Part shown: positions 14,126-23,586 of the stretch, one piece after another | How positions within the stretch are numbered: the stretch's first letter is position 1 | Layout of the letters: every line of letters starts with the position of its first letter | NCBI GenBank assembly: GCA_020846745.1 | Contig: JADLDI010000135.1 | Span: forward strand, 1-41,752 | Source of the DNA: Bryobacterales bacterium | GTDB taxonomy: Bacteria > Acidobacteriota > Terriglobia > Bryobacterales > Bryobacteraceae | DNA: 41,752 nucleotides | Direction: 5' to 3' | Position numbers and translations under genes: made by a program | The notes under the pieces: model-generated | Database searches by the model: none | Seen by the model: only the letters and a program-made list of their open reading frames with translations | Told to the model about the DNA's origin: nothing

Positions 14126-17100
14126 TTAGAAGTGAAGGCGCAGCGTGTACTGGACCTCGCGCCCGTAGTTCACCTGCGAGGTGATACCGCCGAACTGCGT
14201 GCTCGTAACCGTGAGGTTCGGGTTGCCGGGCATCACGCTGTTAGTCAGGTTGTACCCTTCCAGCCGGAACTCGAGCTTGAACTTCTCGGTCAGGTCGAAG
14301 TTCTTCGAGATCGTGCTGTCCAGCTGCCAGAACCGCGGTCCGGTCAAACCGTCGTACTGGTAGGGGTTCATACGCGGAGTGAAGGGAATCGCCTGGCTGA
14401 ATGCGGCGGTATTGAACCACTTGCTCCAGGTTGGGTTGTCGACCGTTGGCGTGCCACTCACTTCCAACTGGCCGAACCGGAGGAACGAACCCGAATTCCA
14501 CATAAAGATGTGGCTGGTGGACCAGCCGCCGATCACGGCGTTCAGGATTGGGTGCATACCGGCCCCGAACTTGCGCCCCTTACCGAGCGGCAGGTCAATG
14601 GTCGTGCCGATGGTCATGCGGTGCCGAGGAGAAGACGCCGGAATCATGGTCAGCTTGTTGGCGTACTGATCGGGCGAATTGAAGAATGCGTCGGTGCTTT
14701 CGCGATTGTAGTTGTAACCGTACACGAGGCTGTAGCCGGACGCAAAGCGCCGCTGCACGCGCAACTGCAACGCCTTATAGACGTTGGATACGCCGGGCAT
14801 GAACGCCATCGTCAGGTCACCATACTGCGGATAGGGGCGCAGCAGGTTCGACAGCGGAGTGGTCCGCTGGCCGCGCAATTGGCCAGGCATCACGCTAGCG
14901 GGCAGGCCGAAGAACGGGTTGTTCACCGCCGCCGTCAACTGCGACTTATAGGTGTAGCTCAGTTGCGGATCAACCATGTTCAGCGATTGCCCGAAGCCCG
15001 CATTGCCGCCCTGGCCTTCCGGAACCATGTTCGACCCGAAGTTCATGAAGAACGTGCCGTCCAGCTTGAACCCGGCGAACAGGTCGCGCTCAACGGTGAA
15101 GTTGAACCGGTCGTTCATCGGGATCTTCAGGTTCTGATTCGCCCATGTCGTTGCACCGGTGTTACCGAGGTTGGTGTAACGGCCCGCGCCGCGTCCGACC
15201 GGCAGGACGAGCGGATTGGTGGCCGGGAACGGATCGGCGAACACGCCCTGCGGCACACCCTGCACCGCGACCGGCCCATTGGATGTTTGCGAATAGCCGT
15301 CGTTGGACGGCAGAATCCACGAGTATCCGAGCACGCTCATCAGCGGCACCGCGTAGCGTGCATAGCCCACGCGGATAGCGGTGCGGTCGTTCGCGCGGAT
15401 GGCGACGCCCACGCGCGGGAGGAAGCTGCGCCTGGGCGCGTTATACAGGCCGGGTTTGTCATCGGTTGTGTAGATCCACGCGCCGTTGTAAGTCGGCTTC
15501 GGAGCACCCGAGATCGAGGCGACCTGCGGCGGCATCACGGGCGGATTGCTTTGGAATTCCGGAATCGGGTTCGTGAGGTCGAGCATGCGAGCCAGGCGGC
15601 CCTGCCGCTCGGACGGAGCCGTTTCGTACTCCCAACGCAAGCCGAGGTTGAGCGTGATCCGGCGGTTGATCTTGAAGTCATCCTGGAAGAACAGGCCGTA
15701 CTGATCCTGCTTGGTATAGCGCGGCGAAACGTAGTTGGCGGTGAGCGAGTTGTCGATGGCTCCGAGCAGGAACGTCGCCCACGCGCTGCCGTACAGCAGT
15801 GTGTTGGGCGCGTTGTAAGTCTCAGCCGTATAGTTGGCCGCGAACGGGAACGAGCCGAGGTTAGGCAACTGCGAATACTCGTAAGCGTGGCGATACGCCA
15901 TGCCGAACTTCATGTAGTGGCGGCCGCGGTCGTGACCCATGCTGCCCTGATAGGAGTACTTGCGCGGACGATAGCTCCACCAACTGGATTTGCCGAACGA
16001 GGCGCCACCGATGTTGAGGGCGGGATAGTAGACGGCCGGTGAGTCGGCTGTGTACGGCTTGTACCAGCCGTTGTTCCAATACTTGGCGAGCCCGGCTTCG
16101 CCGAGCTTCGCCCAGTCGGAATCATATTCGTCTTCCGAATAGACAACACCCATGCGGAAGTTGATGACGGTCCGCGCGCTCAGCGTATAGACGCTGTCAA
16201 AGGCGGCATTCAGTGCGTCCATCAGACCGCCGTTGTCGGAAGTTGTGGCCGGGCTGTTGCCGTAGTTGTTGTTATCGAGCCGCGTACGGATGACGCTATA
16301 CCGGCCGAACACTTTCCACTTGTCGGTGATGTTCCAGTCGGTACGGTTCGACAGGTTCCAGTAATTCAGGAACCAGGCATAACCGGTGCGGTAATTGTTG
16401 ATGCCGGTCGCGTCGTCGCCGGGGTTATTCGGCCCCCAGATATCGGCCAGGAATAGTTTCGACGTGGGATCGATGCGCGATGCAGGGATGATGTTGTTGG
16501 CGAAGGGAGTGCGAGTGACGGCGTTGGTCGCGTTGTCGGTCTTAGTCGTCCACGGATCGAAGATCGTGCGAACGGCCCCCGCCTTGGTAAGAGAGCGGGA
16601 GAAATCGCCGATCCGTTCCTGATCCGTGGGCAGGGTCATTACCTTTGTGTAAGGCTGGCGGTTCTTCCAGCGCTCGTACGTAAAGAAGGTGAACAGCTTG
16701 TTCTTGATAATCGGCGCGCCAATCGTGCCGCCGCCCACATGGTTGCGTACAACGTTCGGCGCCCGTGTGAACGCGTTCGACACGGCGTTCAAAGACGGAT
16801 TGCGGCCGAAATAGTAAAGGCTCCCGTGGTACTCATTGGTGCCTGCCTTCATGCCGACGTTCATCACGCCGCCCGCCGAAAAGCCGGATTCCGCGTCAAC
16901 CGAGTTCTGCTGCACCGTGAACTCCTGAACGGCGTCCATGGGCGGCGAATAAGAACCGCGGGAGCCGACGCCGATCGGCGATCCATCGATCTGCACTTCG
17001 TTGCGGCCGCTGGTTTGGCCGCCGACATCGACACCTGTGGTGGAGAGTTGATAGAACGGGTTGCGCTTGGAAACGTCGGAATAGCGGTTAACTACGGCGG

Positions 17101-17575
17101 GGTCAAGCAAAGCGAGCGTGAAGGGGTTGCGCGCGAGCACGGGCAGTTCCTTGAGCATCGTGCCGTCGATCGTTTGCGAAAGCGTCGTGGTGTTGAACTG
17201 AATTTCGACTGCACTGTCGGCCACCGTTACGGTTTGGCTCAGATCTCCCACTTTCAGTGAGGCGTTCACGGTTATGTCGGACCGTACAAGGACCTGGATG
17301 TTCTCCTGGACAAACTTGCCGAACCCGGAGGCTTCAGCCGTCAGGGAATACGTGCCTGGTTCGACGAAATCGAAGAGATAACGGCCGGTTTCGTCGGTGG
17401 TGCGGGTGGTTGCTGTTTTGGTGTTGGTGTTAACTAAGGTGACGGTTGCTTGAACAACGGCGGCATTCGTCGAATCCGAAATGACGCCTTGGACGCGACC
17501 GCGATAATCTTGTCCCCACATGATTGTGGAGAACAAGAACGTGAGTAAGACTACAAACCGGTTTGAAAAGCTCAT
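14126..17575 (-). CDS. TonB-dependent receptor, Oar-like, with N-terminal carboxypeptidase-regulatory domain
   Basis: This 1149-aa outer-membrane protein has a signal peptide (about 1-21), then a beta-sandwich carboxypeptidase-regulatory-like domain (about 22-105). That is followed by a plug region with LPVLARNPFTLALLDPAV and QIDGSPIG, and a long beta-barrel ending in L-R-L-H-F with the expected terminal Phe. This is the large receptor family expanded in Acidobacteria and related to Myxococcus Oar; the ligand is usually unknown and often presumed to be carbohydrate or oligomeric substrate. The start was set at ATG 17575 because GGAGGT lies 10 nt upstream (17586-17591); a longer frame reaches 17617. 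It has its own terminator. Confidence 0.93.
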   Translation of the reverse strand: MSFSNRFVVLLTFLFSTIMWGQDYRGRVQGVISDSTNAAVVQATVTLVNTNTKTATTRTTDETGRYLFDFVEPGTYSLTAEASGFGKFVQENIQVLVRSDITVNASLKVGDLSQTVTVADSAVEIQFNTTTLSQTIDGTMLKELPVLARNPFTLALLDPAVVNRYSDVSKRNPFYQLSTTGVDVGGQTSGRNEVQIDGSPIGVGSRGSYSPPMDAVQEFTVQQNSVDAESGFSAGGVMNVGMKAGTNEYHGSLYYFGRNPSLNAVSNAFTRAPNVVRNHVGGGTIGAPIIKNKLFTFFTYERWKNRQPYTKVMTLPTDQERIGDFSRSLTKAGAVRTIFDPWTTKTDNATNAVTRTPFANNIIPASRIDPTSKLFLADIWGPNNPGDDATGINNYRTGYAWFLNYWNLSNRTDWNITDKWKVFGRYSVIRTRLDNNNYGNSPATTSDNGGLMDALNAAFDSVYTLSARTVINFRMGVVYSEDEYDSDWAKLGEAGLAKYWNNGWYKPYTADSPAVYYPALNIGGASFGKSSWWSYRPRKYSYQGSMGHDRGRHYMKFGMAYRHAYEYSQLPNLGSFPFAANYTAETYNAPNTLLYGSAWATFLLGAIDNSLTANYVSPRYTKQDQYGLFFQDDFKINRRITLNLGLRWEYETAPSERQGRLARMLDLTNPIPEFQSNPPVMPPQVASISGAPKPTYNGAWIYTTDDKPGLYNAPRRSFLPRVGVAIRANDRTAIRVGYARYAVPLMSVLGYSWILPSNDGYSQTSNGPVAVQGVPQGVFADPFPATNPLVLPVGRGAGRYTNLGNTGATTWANQNLKIPMNDRFNFTVERDLFAGFKLDGTFFMNFGSNMVPEGQGGNAGFGQSLNMVDPQLSYTYKSQLTAAVNNPFFGLPASVMPGQLRGQRTTPLSNLLRPYPQYGDLTMAFMPGVSNVYKALQLRVQRRFASGYSLVYGYNYNRESTDAFFNSPDQYANKLTMIPASSPRHRMTIGTTIDLPLGKGRKFGAGMHPILNAVIGGWSTSHIFMWNSGSFLRFGQLEVSGTPTVDNPTWSKWFNTAAFSQAIPFTPRMNPYQYDGLTGPRFWQLDSTISKNFDLTEKFKLEFRLEGYNLTNSVMPGNPNLTVTSTQFGGITSQVNYGREVQYTLRLHF

Positions 17576-17607
17576 TTGAAGCGAGACCTCCACAGAGGGT
17601 GACCGCA

Positions 17608-17637
17608 TTTGTATCATGCGCGCAGTCTTGATTGCAA
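17608..17637 (-). promoter_or_regulatory. Possible sigma70-type promoter of the TonB receptor gene
   Basis: On the minus strand TTGCAA (17637-17632) is followed by 18 nt and TACAAA (17613-17608). Both hexamers match the consensus at 4 of 6 positions. The position, about 30 nt before the ribosome-binding site, is sensible. Confidence 0.3.
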
Positions 17638-17642
17638 GCGTG

Positions 17643-17660
17643 CGTGTTGCTCGTGTTGCT
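17643..17660. repeat. Tandem 9-bp direct repeat upstream of the TonB receptor
   Basis: CGTGTTGCT occurs twice in direct succession (17643-17651 and 17652-17660), just upstream of the putative receptor promoter. It could be a regulator site or simple slippage. Confidence 0.4.
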
Positions 17661-17750
17661 CGCGTGGTTGCGCGCCAAGGGTCGGCTCGGCGGGGGGAAG
17701 GCGCTCCCTTTGAGCGCGGGGTGTTACGCCGTCACTCAGCCTTCACCTTG

Positions 17751-18380
17751 TCACGAACGCGAGGCCAGCCGCTGAAACACCTCCGCATACCCACGTGTAG
17801 GCCAATTGTGGAGCTCTCCTCGATACCGTGCCAATCCCAAGGCAGCCTCATCGTAGGACAGCAATTCGCACTGGCTCCGATGCGCCCGAATCGCAGCCCG
17901 CTTGCGTTCGACGTAGCGCGTAATGTCGACTTTGTCGTCGATTGCGGTTAGTGGCGTCCAAACCTCAAACCCAAGCACGTCCACCGGCAGTCCCTCGACA
18001 GCCGTGCTCACAAGCCTCGATGCTGCCTGATGATCCGGATGCCACTCCCCGGGATGCGGGACATAAATCCGTTCGACCCCCAACCCGGTTACGATCGCGC
18101 GTAATCGACCCGCCACTTCCGGAGTGACCTGCACCCCCCCATCCCTCAGCCGCCAGAACAGGATCGCTTCGATGCCTAGCACCTCCGCCGCTGCCCGCGC
18201 TTCCTGTTCACGAACGGGTCCCATCTCCTCAGGGGCTCGGCCGTGTCCTCCATTCTCACCGGAAGTTAAAAAAAGTACTTGAACGCGATCGCCTTGGTCA
18301 ACGTGCCTGGCGATAGTTCCACCACATCCAATCGCTTCATCGTCCGGGTGCGGACTTACGACAAGAACCACTTGCCCCAC
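17751..18380 (-). CDS. PIG-L/LmbE family N-acetylglucosaminyl deacetylase-like protein
   Basis: This 209-aa protein is a zinc-dependent amidohydrolase-like enzyme of the PIG-L (LmbE) family, which removes acetyl groups from GlcNAc-linked substrates (for example BshB, MshB). The zinc motif P-H-P-D-D-E is at residues 10-15 and the second motif H-P-D-H is at 114-117; His11, Asp14 and His117 are the likely zinc ligands. Length is normal. It starts at GTG 18380 and lies 24 bp downstream of the AAA ATPase gene on the same strand. The substrate may be a low-molecular-weight thiol precursor or a cell-surface sugar; context does not decide. Confidence 0.9.
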   Translation of the reverse strand: MGQVVLVVSPHPDDEAIGCGGTIARHVDQGDRVQVLFLTSGENGGHGRAPEEMGPVREQEARAAAEVLGIEAILFWRLRDGGVQVTPEVAGRLRAIVTGLGVERIYVPHPGEWHPDHQAASRLVSTAVEGLPVDVLGFEVWTPLTAIDDKVDITRYVERKRAAIRAHRSQCELLSYDEAALGLARYRGELHNWPTRGYAEVFQRLASRS

Positions 18381-18404
18381 ACCGCATAGACACTCAAATC
18401 GGCT

Positions 18405-19685
18405 CTAAAGCAACCCGTTTTCGCTCTTGGCGAAGTACAGGTCCACCGCGCGTTCGATGTCAGGCTTGCTCATCAACACGGGGCGTTTTTCGTATTCTGC
18501 GATCGAAGTCAGAATATTGCAGATATCAAGCGGATAACAGGCGCGTAGCTCCGACCGCCCATCCCGCAGGCACAGGTCCCGCAGAAACTCGGCCGCACCC
18601 GCCTCGTGCGGCACGCGCCTCGCCGTCACCACCCGTTGGAAAATCTGGTCGAACACCTGATCGTCCACCGGTTCCACGAGGATTTTGTTCTGAATACGGC
18701 GTAGGAACGCTTCGTCGGCCAGGTCGCGGGGGTCCAGATTCGTCGAAAAAACCACCAGCATCTCGAAGGGGATCTGGAACTTCACCCCGTATCGCAGCGT
18801 AAGATAATCTACGCGCCGATCGAGCGGTACGATCCATCGATTCAGTAAGTCCCGTGGCGACATCAGTTGCCGCCCGAAGTCGTCGATGATGAAAATCCCA
18901 TTGTTTGCTTTCATTTGCAGCGGGGCTGCATAGATGCCCGAGGTGTCGTCGAGCCTCAATTCGAGCATGCTCGGGATCAGTTCACCGCCTACGACAATAC
19001 AGGGGCGACGGCATAGCACCCATCGCTGATCGATATCGGGGTCTTCAATGTCGAGGCGCTGATGGACTACGGGATCGTACAAGCTGATAATCTGATTGTC
19101 GACTTCCACAGCATAGGGCAACAGCACCGCGTCTTGGTAGACCCTGAGCATTCGCTCCGCAATGCTGGTTTTACCGTTGCCAGAAGGACCATACAGGAAA
19201 ATCGAGCTTTGCGATACGAGCGCCGGGCCGAGTTGATCGAGCATCCGGTCGGTTACCACAAGGTCTGACAACGCCACTCGCAGTGACTTACGATCGATCG
19301 TTACGCGTGCCGATTGAGCTTGGGTCGCCGCTGCGTAGTCTTTCAACGAGACCGGACAGGCACCCGCATACTGTGAGATCTGGAAACGGTCAGACGCGAG
19401 GTTCTTACCGGCTTGCGACAGTACAAAACTGTAGTCGTTCCCAATCATCCCTTTTACTTCAACAAGTTGCTGGCTGCGCAGATGCCGGAAGGCCCAGTCC
19501 ACAACCGGCAAAGACAAGCGCAATGCCCGGTGCAAGGAGTGAAGACTGGAGAAGCCCTCGAGCAGGAGGCGCCTGAGGACCAGATCGAGCACAAGGGATT
19601 CGGAAATGCCTAAATCAGCGCACGATTGCGGAATCCGCGGCTTAAAGGAACTTTCGAGTAGCGGTGCGGCCATTGCCCTAACCAT
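18405..19685 (-). CDS. AAA-family ATPase with N-terminal winged-helix-like region
   Basis: This 426-aa protein has a helical N-terminal region (about 25-100) resembling a winged helix, followed by an AAA+ module. Walker A GPSGNGKTS is at 166-174, Walker B IFIIDDF at 264-270, a sensor-1-like S-T-N at 314-316, and an R-R pair at 329-330. The precise role is unknown. Relatives are widespread in Acidobacteria; association with pili or secretion is suggested only by the adjacent divergent secretin gene. The frame is open upstream to 19967, but that would overlap the secretin gene. ATG 19685 or ATG 19673 is the likely start; neither has a clear Shine-Dalgarno sequence. Confidence 0.82.
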   Translation of the reverse strand: MVRAMAAPLLESSFKPRIPQSCADLGISESLVLDLVLRRLLLEGFSSLHSLHRALRLSLPVVDWAFRHLRSQQLVEVKGMIGNDYSFVLSQAGKNLASDRFQISQYAGACPVSLKDYAAATQAQSARVTIDRKSLRVALSDLVVTDRMLDQLGPALVSQSSIFLYGPSGNGKTSIAERMLRVYQDAVLLPYAVEVDNQIISLYDPVVHQRLDIEDPDIDQRWVLCRRPCIVVGGELIPSMLELRLDDTSGIYAAPLQMKANNGIFIIDDFGRQLMSPRDLLNRWIVPLDRRVDYLTLRYGVKFQIPFEMLVVFSTNLDPRDLADEAFLRRIQNKILVEPVDDQVFDQIFQRVVTARRVPHEAGAAEFLRDLCLRDGRSELRACYPLDICNILTSIAEYEKRPVLMSKPDIERAVDLYFAKSENGLL

Positions 19686-19712
19686 CGGCGGATTGCGCGC
19701 GGTTCTGCACGG

Positions 19713-21311
19713 TTGCCACATCAAAAACGTCGTTACTGTTTGGAGCTGAGAGTCTCGACAGCCCTGCTTGCGCTGTGTCTCACCGTCTCCGCCCAGGATC
19801 CGCCGGAATTTATCGCCGGTGATGCCCGAAAGGCGGAAAAGGCGGGGGACTTCGTGCGCGCGTACCTGCTCTACGCCGAAGCCGCCGCACAGGGCCCGAA
19901 GAATCTTCGGTATTGGCTCCGCAGCCAGGCTTTGCAGAGCCGCGCCCTCACCGCGCTTGGTCCCCACCTAAGTGTTGGAACGGACGCTCGACCCGCGGCT
20001 CCGGTCGAAACCGACCCGCTTACGCCGGAAGACATTACCGAATCCAGGCAACTGCAGCCTCCGCTGCGGCTCCAGGGACAGCCCGGTGTCAGGGACATCA
20101 ACGCCAAAGGCGATTCCAAGCTCGTTCTCGAGCAAGCAATGAAAGGCTTCGGCATCGAGGTCGTCTTCGATGCCGAGTATCAGCCTGTTGCGAACATCAA
20201 ATTCCAACTTGAACGCGCCACTTTCGCCGAAACTGTCGCGGCAGTCCAGGCCTCAACCTCTTCCTTCCTCGTCCCCATTAGCGAACGCATGGCCCTCGCC
20301 GCCCGGGACACTCAGCCTAAGCGCCAGCAACTCGAACACACCATGGCCATCTCCATCCCCTTGCCCGAACCCGTCTCAGTTCAGGACGCGCAGGAGTTGG
20401 CCCGCTCCGTCCAGCAAATGTTCGAGATTCAGAAATTCGGGGTCGATTCGCAACGCCGCATCGCCGTCGTTCGCGACCGTGCATCGAAAGTTATTCCCGC
20501 CGTCGCCCTTTACCAGGACCTTCTGCGGCCCAAGTCCGAGGTGATGATCGAGGTCGACTTTCTTGAGGTAAACCGCAGCAAGTCCCGTGAAATCGGCCTG
20601 CAGTGGCAGCGCAGTGCCACGCTGTCCTATTTCGCCGGGCCGAAGGGTGTAACTTTTCAGAACTTGGCGAACGTGGTGCGCATGGGCAAGTTGACCAGTG
20701 TCCTCGGTATTGCCATCAGTGGAATCGAAGCACTCGCGACCATGAGCGACCGCGATGGCCGCACCCTCTACAACGCCTCAATGCGTACTAGTGAAGGGAC
20801 CGCTGTCAATTTCCATCTCGGCGATAAGTACCCCGTGATGACAGCAGGCTACTTCGGCAATACTACCGGGACAGGCCAGGTATACACCCCGCCGCCCACG
20901 TTCAACTTCGAAGATTTGGGCGTAGTTCTCAAGATCACTCCGCGTGTCCTCGAAGACAATGTTGTCGCGATGGAGGTGGAGGCTGAATACAAAGTCCTGA
21001 CCGGCGAAGCTTTAAATGGCATTCCTGTCATTGCAAGCCGGAAGGTCACCTCCGCCGTCCGCCTTCAGCAAGGTGAAGCCGCAATCGTCGCTGGACTGAT
21101 GCGGTCAAACGAAGCGCGTACCCTCACCGGAATTGCCGGCCTCGCAAATATCCCCGCTTTGGGGGCACTATTCCGGCAGGACCTCAAGAGTGAAGACAAC
21201 ACCGAGGCGCTGCTTGTGATCCGTCCTCGTCTTCTCCGAACCCCGGCTCATAAGTACGAAACGCGAACATTGTACACGGGCACCGAAACTAAGCCGCACA
21301 TCCCGTTGTAA
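19713..21311 (+). CDS. Secretin (GspD/PilQ-type) family outer-membrane protein
   Basis: This 532-aa protein has a signal peptide (hydrophobic about 13-27, ending S-A-Q), a short helical repeat-like region (31-85), and an STN/N-domain-like segment (about 134-196). The secretin domain (about 345-507) contains the E-V-E-A-E-Y strand, G-I-P-V-I-A-S-R-K-V, Q-Q-G-E-A-A-I-V-A-G-L and the closing T-E-A-L-L-V-I-R-P-R-L-L. Secretins form the outer-membrane gate of type II secretion or type IV pili. No other secretion gene is in the window apart from the divergent AAA ATPase. The frame begins at TTG 19713; TTG 19740 is an alternative that shortens the basic region of the signal. No Shine-Dalgarno sequence is seen for either. 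Confidence 0.88.
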   Translation: MPHQKRRYCLELRVSTALLALCLTVSAQDPPEFIAGDARKAEKAGDFVRAYLLYAEAAAQGPKNLRYWLRSQALQSRALTALGPHLSVGTDARPAAPVETDPLTPEDITESRQLQPPLRLQGQPGVRDINAKGDSKLVLEQAMKGFGIEVVFDAEYQPVANIKFQLERATFAETVAAVQASTSSFLVPISERMALAARDTQPKRQQLEHTMAISIPLPEPVSVQDAQELARSVQQMFEIQKFGVDSQRRIAVVRDRASKVIPAVALYQDLLRPKSEVMIEVDFLEVNRSKSREIGLQWQRSATLSYFAGPKGVTFQNLANVVRMGKLTSVLGIAISGIEALATMSDRDGRTLYNASMRTSEGTAVNFHLGDKYPVMTAGYFGNTTGTGQVYTPPPTFNFEDLGVVLKITPRVLEDNVVAMEVEAEYKVLTGEALNGIPVIASRKVTSAVRLQQGEAAIVAGLMRSNEARTLTGIAGLANIPALGALFRQDLKSEDNTEALLVIRPRLLRTPAHKYETRTLYTGTETKPHIPL

Positions 21312-21330
21312 GCCGGGTGCTACGCTCAAA

Positions 21331-22395
21331 ATGATGTCATTGATGCTGGACGAGATCCGGCAGCAGCCCGCCGTATTGGAACGAACCTTGCGGCAGGAGC
21401 TTAAAGCTGTCGAGCGTCTTAAGAAAGCGCTGGCGAACCGTAAGCCGCGCTATATCCTTCTGGCTGCGCGAGGGACTTCTGATAATGCGGCCCTGTTCGG
21501 GCGGTATCTGCTGGAAATTACCACCGGAATACCCGTTTCCCTGGCTGCACCGTCTATCTTCACCCTGTATGGCGCCACCGTCGATTGCCGCGATGCGCTC
21601 GTTGTAGCCATCTCGCAGTCCGGCGAGTCCACCGATACCAATCTCGTTCTCGAACGTGCGAAAGCGCAGGGCGCCATCACCGTCGGTATTACTAACGAGC
21701 CCGAAAGCGCGCTGGCCCAAATGTCCGAGCACGTGTTCCTGGTCCGGGCCGGACGGGAGAAAAGCGTTGCCGCCACCAAGACCTATACCGGCCAGCTGCT
21801 GATGCTCTATCTGCTGGCATATGCCTTAGGAGCGCCGATCAAGATCGACGATCTGCGTAAGTTGGCGGACCTCGCGGCCGCCGCCCTCAAGCTGGAGCCT
21901 GTCGTTCGCCAGTATGCCCCGCGCTACCGTTTCATGGATCATGCGGTGGTGGTCGGCCGTGGCTTGAACTACTCCAACGCATTTGAGTTCGCCCTCAAAA
22001 TGATGGAGACCTGCTATGTCGTCGCCGAACGCTTCTCCTCGGCCGACTTTCTTCACGGTCCCATCGCAATGGTGGAATCGGCATTTCCGGCTTTTCTCTT
22101 TACCCCTCCCGGCGTCACCTGGACCACTATGCGTCAAATGGCCGACCGCCTGCGTGCAGCCGGAGCCGACGTGTTACTGGTGACCGACAGGTCAAATGCC
22201 GAAGCCGCCCAATTAGGGATCCGGACGATCAACATCGGCGCGCGCGTCGGTCATCGAGGATCGCTGCCCGAAGAGATCTTCACGCCCATTCCGTACATCA
22301 TTCCGGCGCAGTTATTCGCCGAAGCGCTGGCGGGCGAAAAGGGCCTCAACCCCGACAAGCCTCGCATGCTCTCGAAAGTTACGCAAACGCTTTAA
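21331..22395 (+). CDS. SIS-domain protein, GlmS C-terminal-like (amino-sugar phosphate isomerase/deaminase)
   Basis: This 354-aa protein has two SIS domains as in the isomerase half of glucosamine-6-phosphate synthase, but no N-terminal glutamine amidotransferase domain. Key motifs are A-R-G-T-S-D-N-A-A, I-S-Q-S-G-E-S-T-D-T (phosphosugar-binding Ser residues), and K-S-V-A-A-T-K-T-Y-T. A protein of this length and architecture is usually an amino-sugar phosphate deaminase/isomerase (NagB-II, AgaS or FrlB type) acting in catabolism. It opens a plus-strand carbohydrate block. ATG 21331 is followed by a second ATG at 21334; no Shine-Dalgarno sequence is visible. Confidence 0.9.
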   Translation: MMSLMLDEIRQQPAVLERTLRQELKAVERLKKALANRKPRYILLAARGTSDNAALFGRYLLEITTGIPVSLAAPSIFTLYGATVDCRDALVVAISQSGESTDTNLVLERAKAQGAITVGITNEPESALAQMSEHVFLVRAGREKSVAATKTYTGQLLMLYLLAYALGAPIKIDDLRKLADLAAAALKLEPVVRQYAPRYRFMDHAVVVGRGLNYSNAFEFALKMMETCYVVAERFSSADFLHGPIAMVESAFPAFLFTPPGVTWTTMRQMADRLRAAGADVLLVTDRSNAEAAQLGIRTINIGARVGHRGSLPEEIFTPIPYIIPAQLFAEALAGEKGLNPDKPRMLSKVTQTL

Positions 22396-22562
22396 AAGAA
22401 ACTTCAGCAGGCCGGTGAGGAGGGCATATCGCGGCCAGACCGTTTTCGAATCGTGTTTGGCGGCAAACCCCATTCGGCGGGAATGAAGTTTTATGCATTC
22501 TGGAGAAACGGAGTAAATAGTCTGCCTCTGTGCCGCACAACTCCCCGTATAGTGCTATCTTG

Positions 22563-22568
22563 TAGTTT
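22563..22568 (+). promoter_or_regulatory. -10-like TAGTTT, 6 nt before the DapA-family start
   Basis: TAGTTT is followed by CTCTTT and ATG 22575, without a Shine-Dalgarno sequence. A stronger -10 candidate, TATAGT, lies at 22548-22553, so transcription may instead start about 15 nt before the ATG. Confidence 0.35.
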
Positions 22569-22574
22569 CTCTTT

Positions 22575-23501
22575 ATGTCCCTTGGCCGCCCGCTGTGCGG
22601 GATTGTTACTCCCCTGATTACTCCGCTCGCTACTCCGGAGTCTCTCGATACAAAGTCGTTGGAGAAGCTTCTGAACCATGTGATTGAGGGCGGTGTATCC
22701 GCTGTCTTCATCCTGGGTACCACCGGAGAAGGACCTGCCCTACCCACCGGGGTACGCCGCGAAATGGTAGAGGCCACTTGCCGTCTCGTCGATAGCCGCG
22801 TACCCGTGCTGGTCGGAGTGACTGACTCGTCGCTGAAAGACCTGCTCGACTTATCGGACTACAGCGCCAAATGCGGCGCTGAAGCCATTGTGACCGCCGG
22901 CCCTACCTATTTCCCCGTCGCCCAACCTGAGTTACAGAACTACATCGAACAGGTGGCCGCGCGCTCGCCGCTCCCGATCTTTCTCTACAACATGCCGAGC
23001 CATACTCACCTGCGGTTCAGCGTGGAAACGGTTGTCAAGGCTGCGGCACTTCCGGGCGTGATCGGTCTGAAAGACAGCTCCGGGGAACTCAACTATCTAC
23101 ACGCCGTAAAGCACGCCCTGCGCGACCGGCCCGACTTCACACTCCTTGTCGGTCCCGAAGAGATCATGGGGGAAGCGGTTTTGCTCACCACGAACGGCGG
23201 GGTGAATGGCGGGTCCAATCTATTCCCGCGGGTGTACGTGCAGATGTATGAGGCCGCCCGCGACGGCGATGCCGCCCGCATGCGCAAACTCAACGAGCGC
23301 ATCATCGATATCAGCCGCCGCATCTACTGCGCCGGCACTTACGGCTCCAGTTACCTCCGCGGCTTGAAATGCGCCGCCGCCCAGTTGGGCCTTTGCAAAA
23401 ACGTAGTGTCCACGCCCTACACGGCCTTTGAGGGCGCCGAAGTCGAGGCCATCCGCCAGCACCTGCGTGAGTTGGGTGAACTCCCGCTTCAGGCCGGATG
23501 A
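22575..23501 (+). CDS. Dihydrodipicolinate synthase/N-acetylneuraminate lyase family aldolase
   Basis: This 308-aa protein is a class-I aldolase of the DapA/NanA superfamily. The G-T-T-G-E-G loop at 48-53, Tyr138 (Y-N-M-P) and the Schiff-base Lys166 (G-L-K-D-S-S) are all present. Family members either make dihydrodipicolinate or cleave 2-keto-3-deoxy sugar acids or sialic acid to pyruvate and an aldehyde. The position before an enolase-superfamily enzyme, an MFS transporter and sugar-type oxidoreductases favours a catabolic keto-deoxy-acid aldolase over lysine synthesis; this is inference. The motif Y-N-M-P and insertions elsewhere do not settle substrate. Confidence 0.92.
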   Translation: MSLGRPLCGIVTPLITPLATPESLDTKSLEKLLNHVIEGGVSAVFILGTTGEGPALPTGVRREMVEATCRLVDSRVPVLVGVTDSSLKDLLDLSDYSAKCGAEAIVTAGPTYFPVAQPELQNYIEQVAARSPLPIFLYNMPSHTHLRFSVETVVKAAALPGVIGLKDSSGELNYLHAVKHALRDRPDFTLLVGPEEIMGEAVLLTTNGGVNGGSNLFPRVYVQMYEAARDGDAARMRKLNERIIDISRRIYCAGTYGSSYLRGLKCAAAQLGLCKNVVSTPYTAFEGAEVEAIRQHLRELGELPLQAG

Positions 23502-23586
23502 TGAGCGACCCCGCCCGAATACCTTGTTTTCCGAGCCGCGCGAACCGATCTCGCTGAGCGGCAAACGGCCTCTGCGCTAAACTGAT

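Noticed and set aside
13808..16042. Plus-strand open frame of 744 aa
   Set aside because: Antisense to the TonB receptor and mannonate dehydratase-like genes; Arg/His/Val-rich composition typical of a shadow frame.
17701..17717. GCGCTC/GAGCGC hairpin upstream of the TonB receptor gene
   Set aside because: Only a 6-bp stem with no T-run on either strand; too weak to call a terminator.
19686..19967. N-terminal extension of the AAA ATPase
   Set aside because: It would overlap the divergent secretin gene; the extension has no motif, and two ATG codons at 19685 and 19673 fit better.
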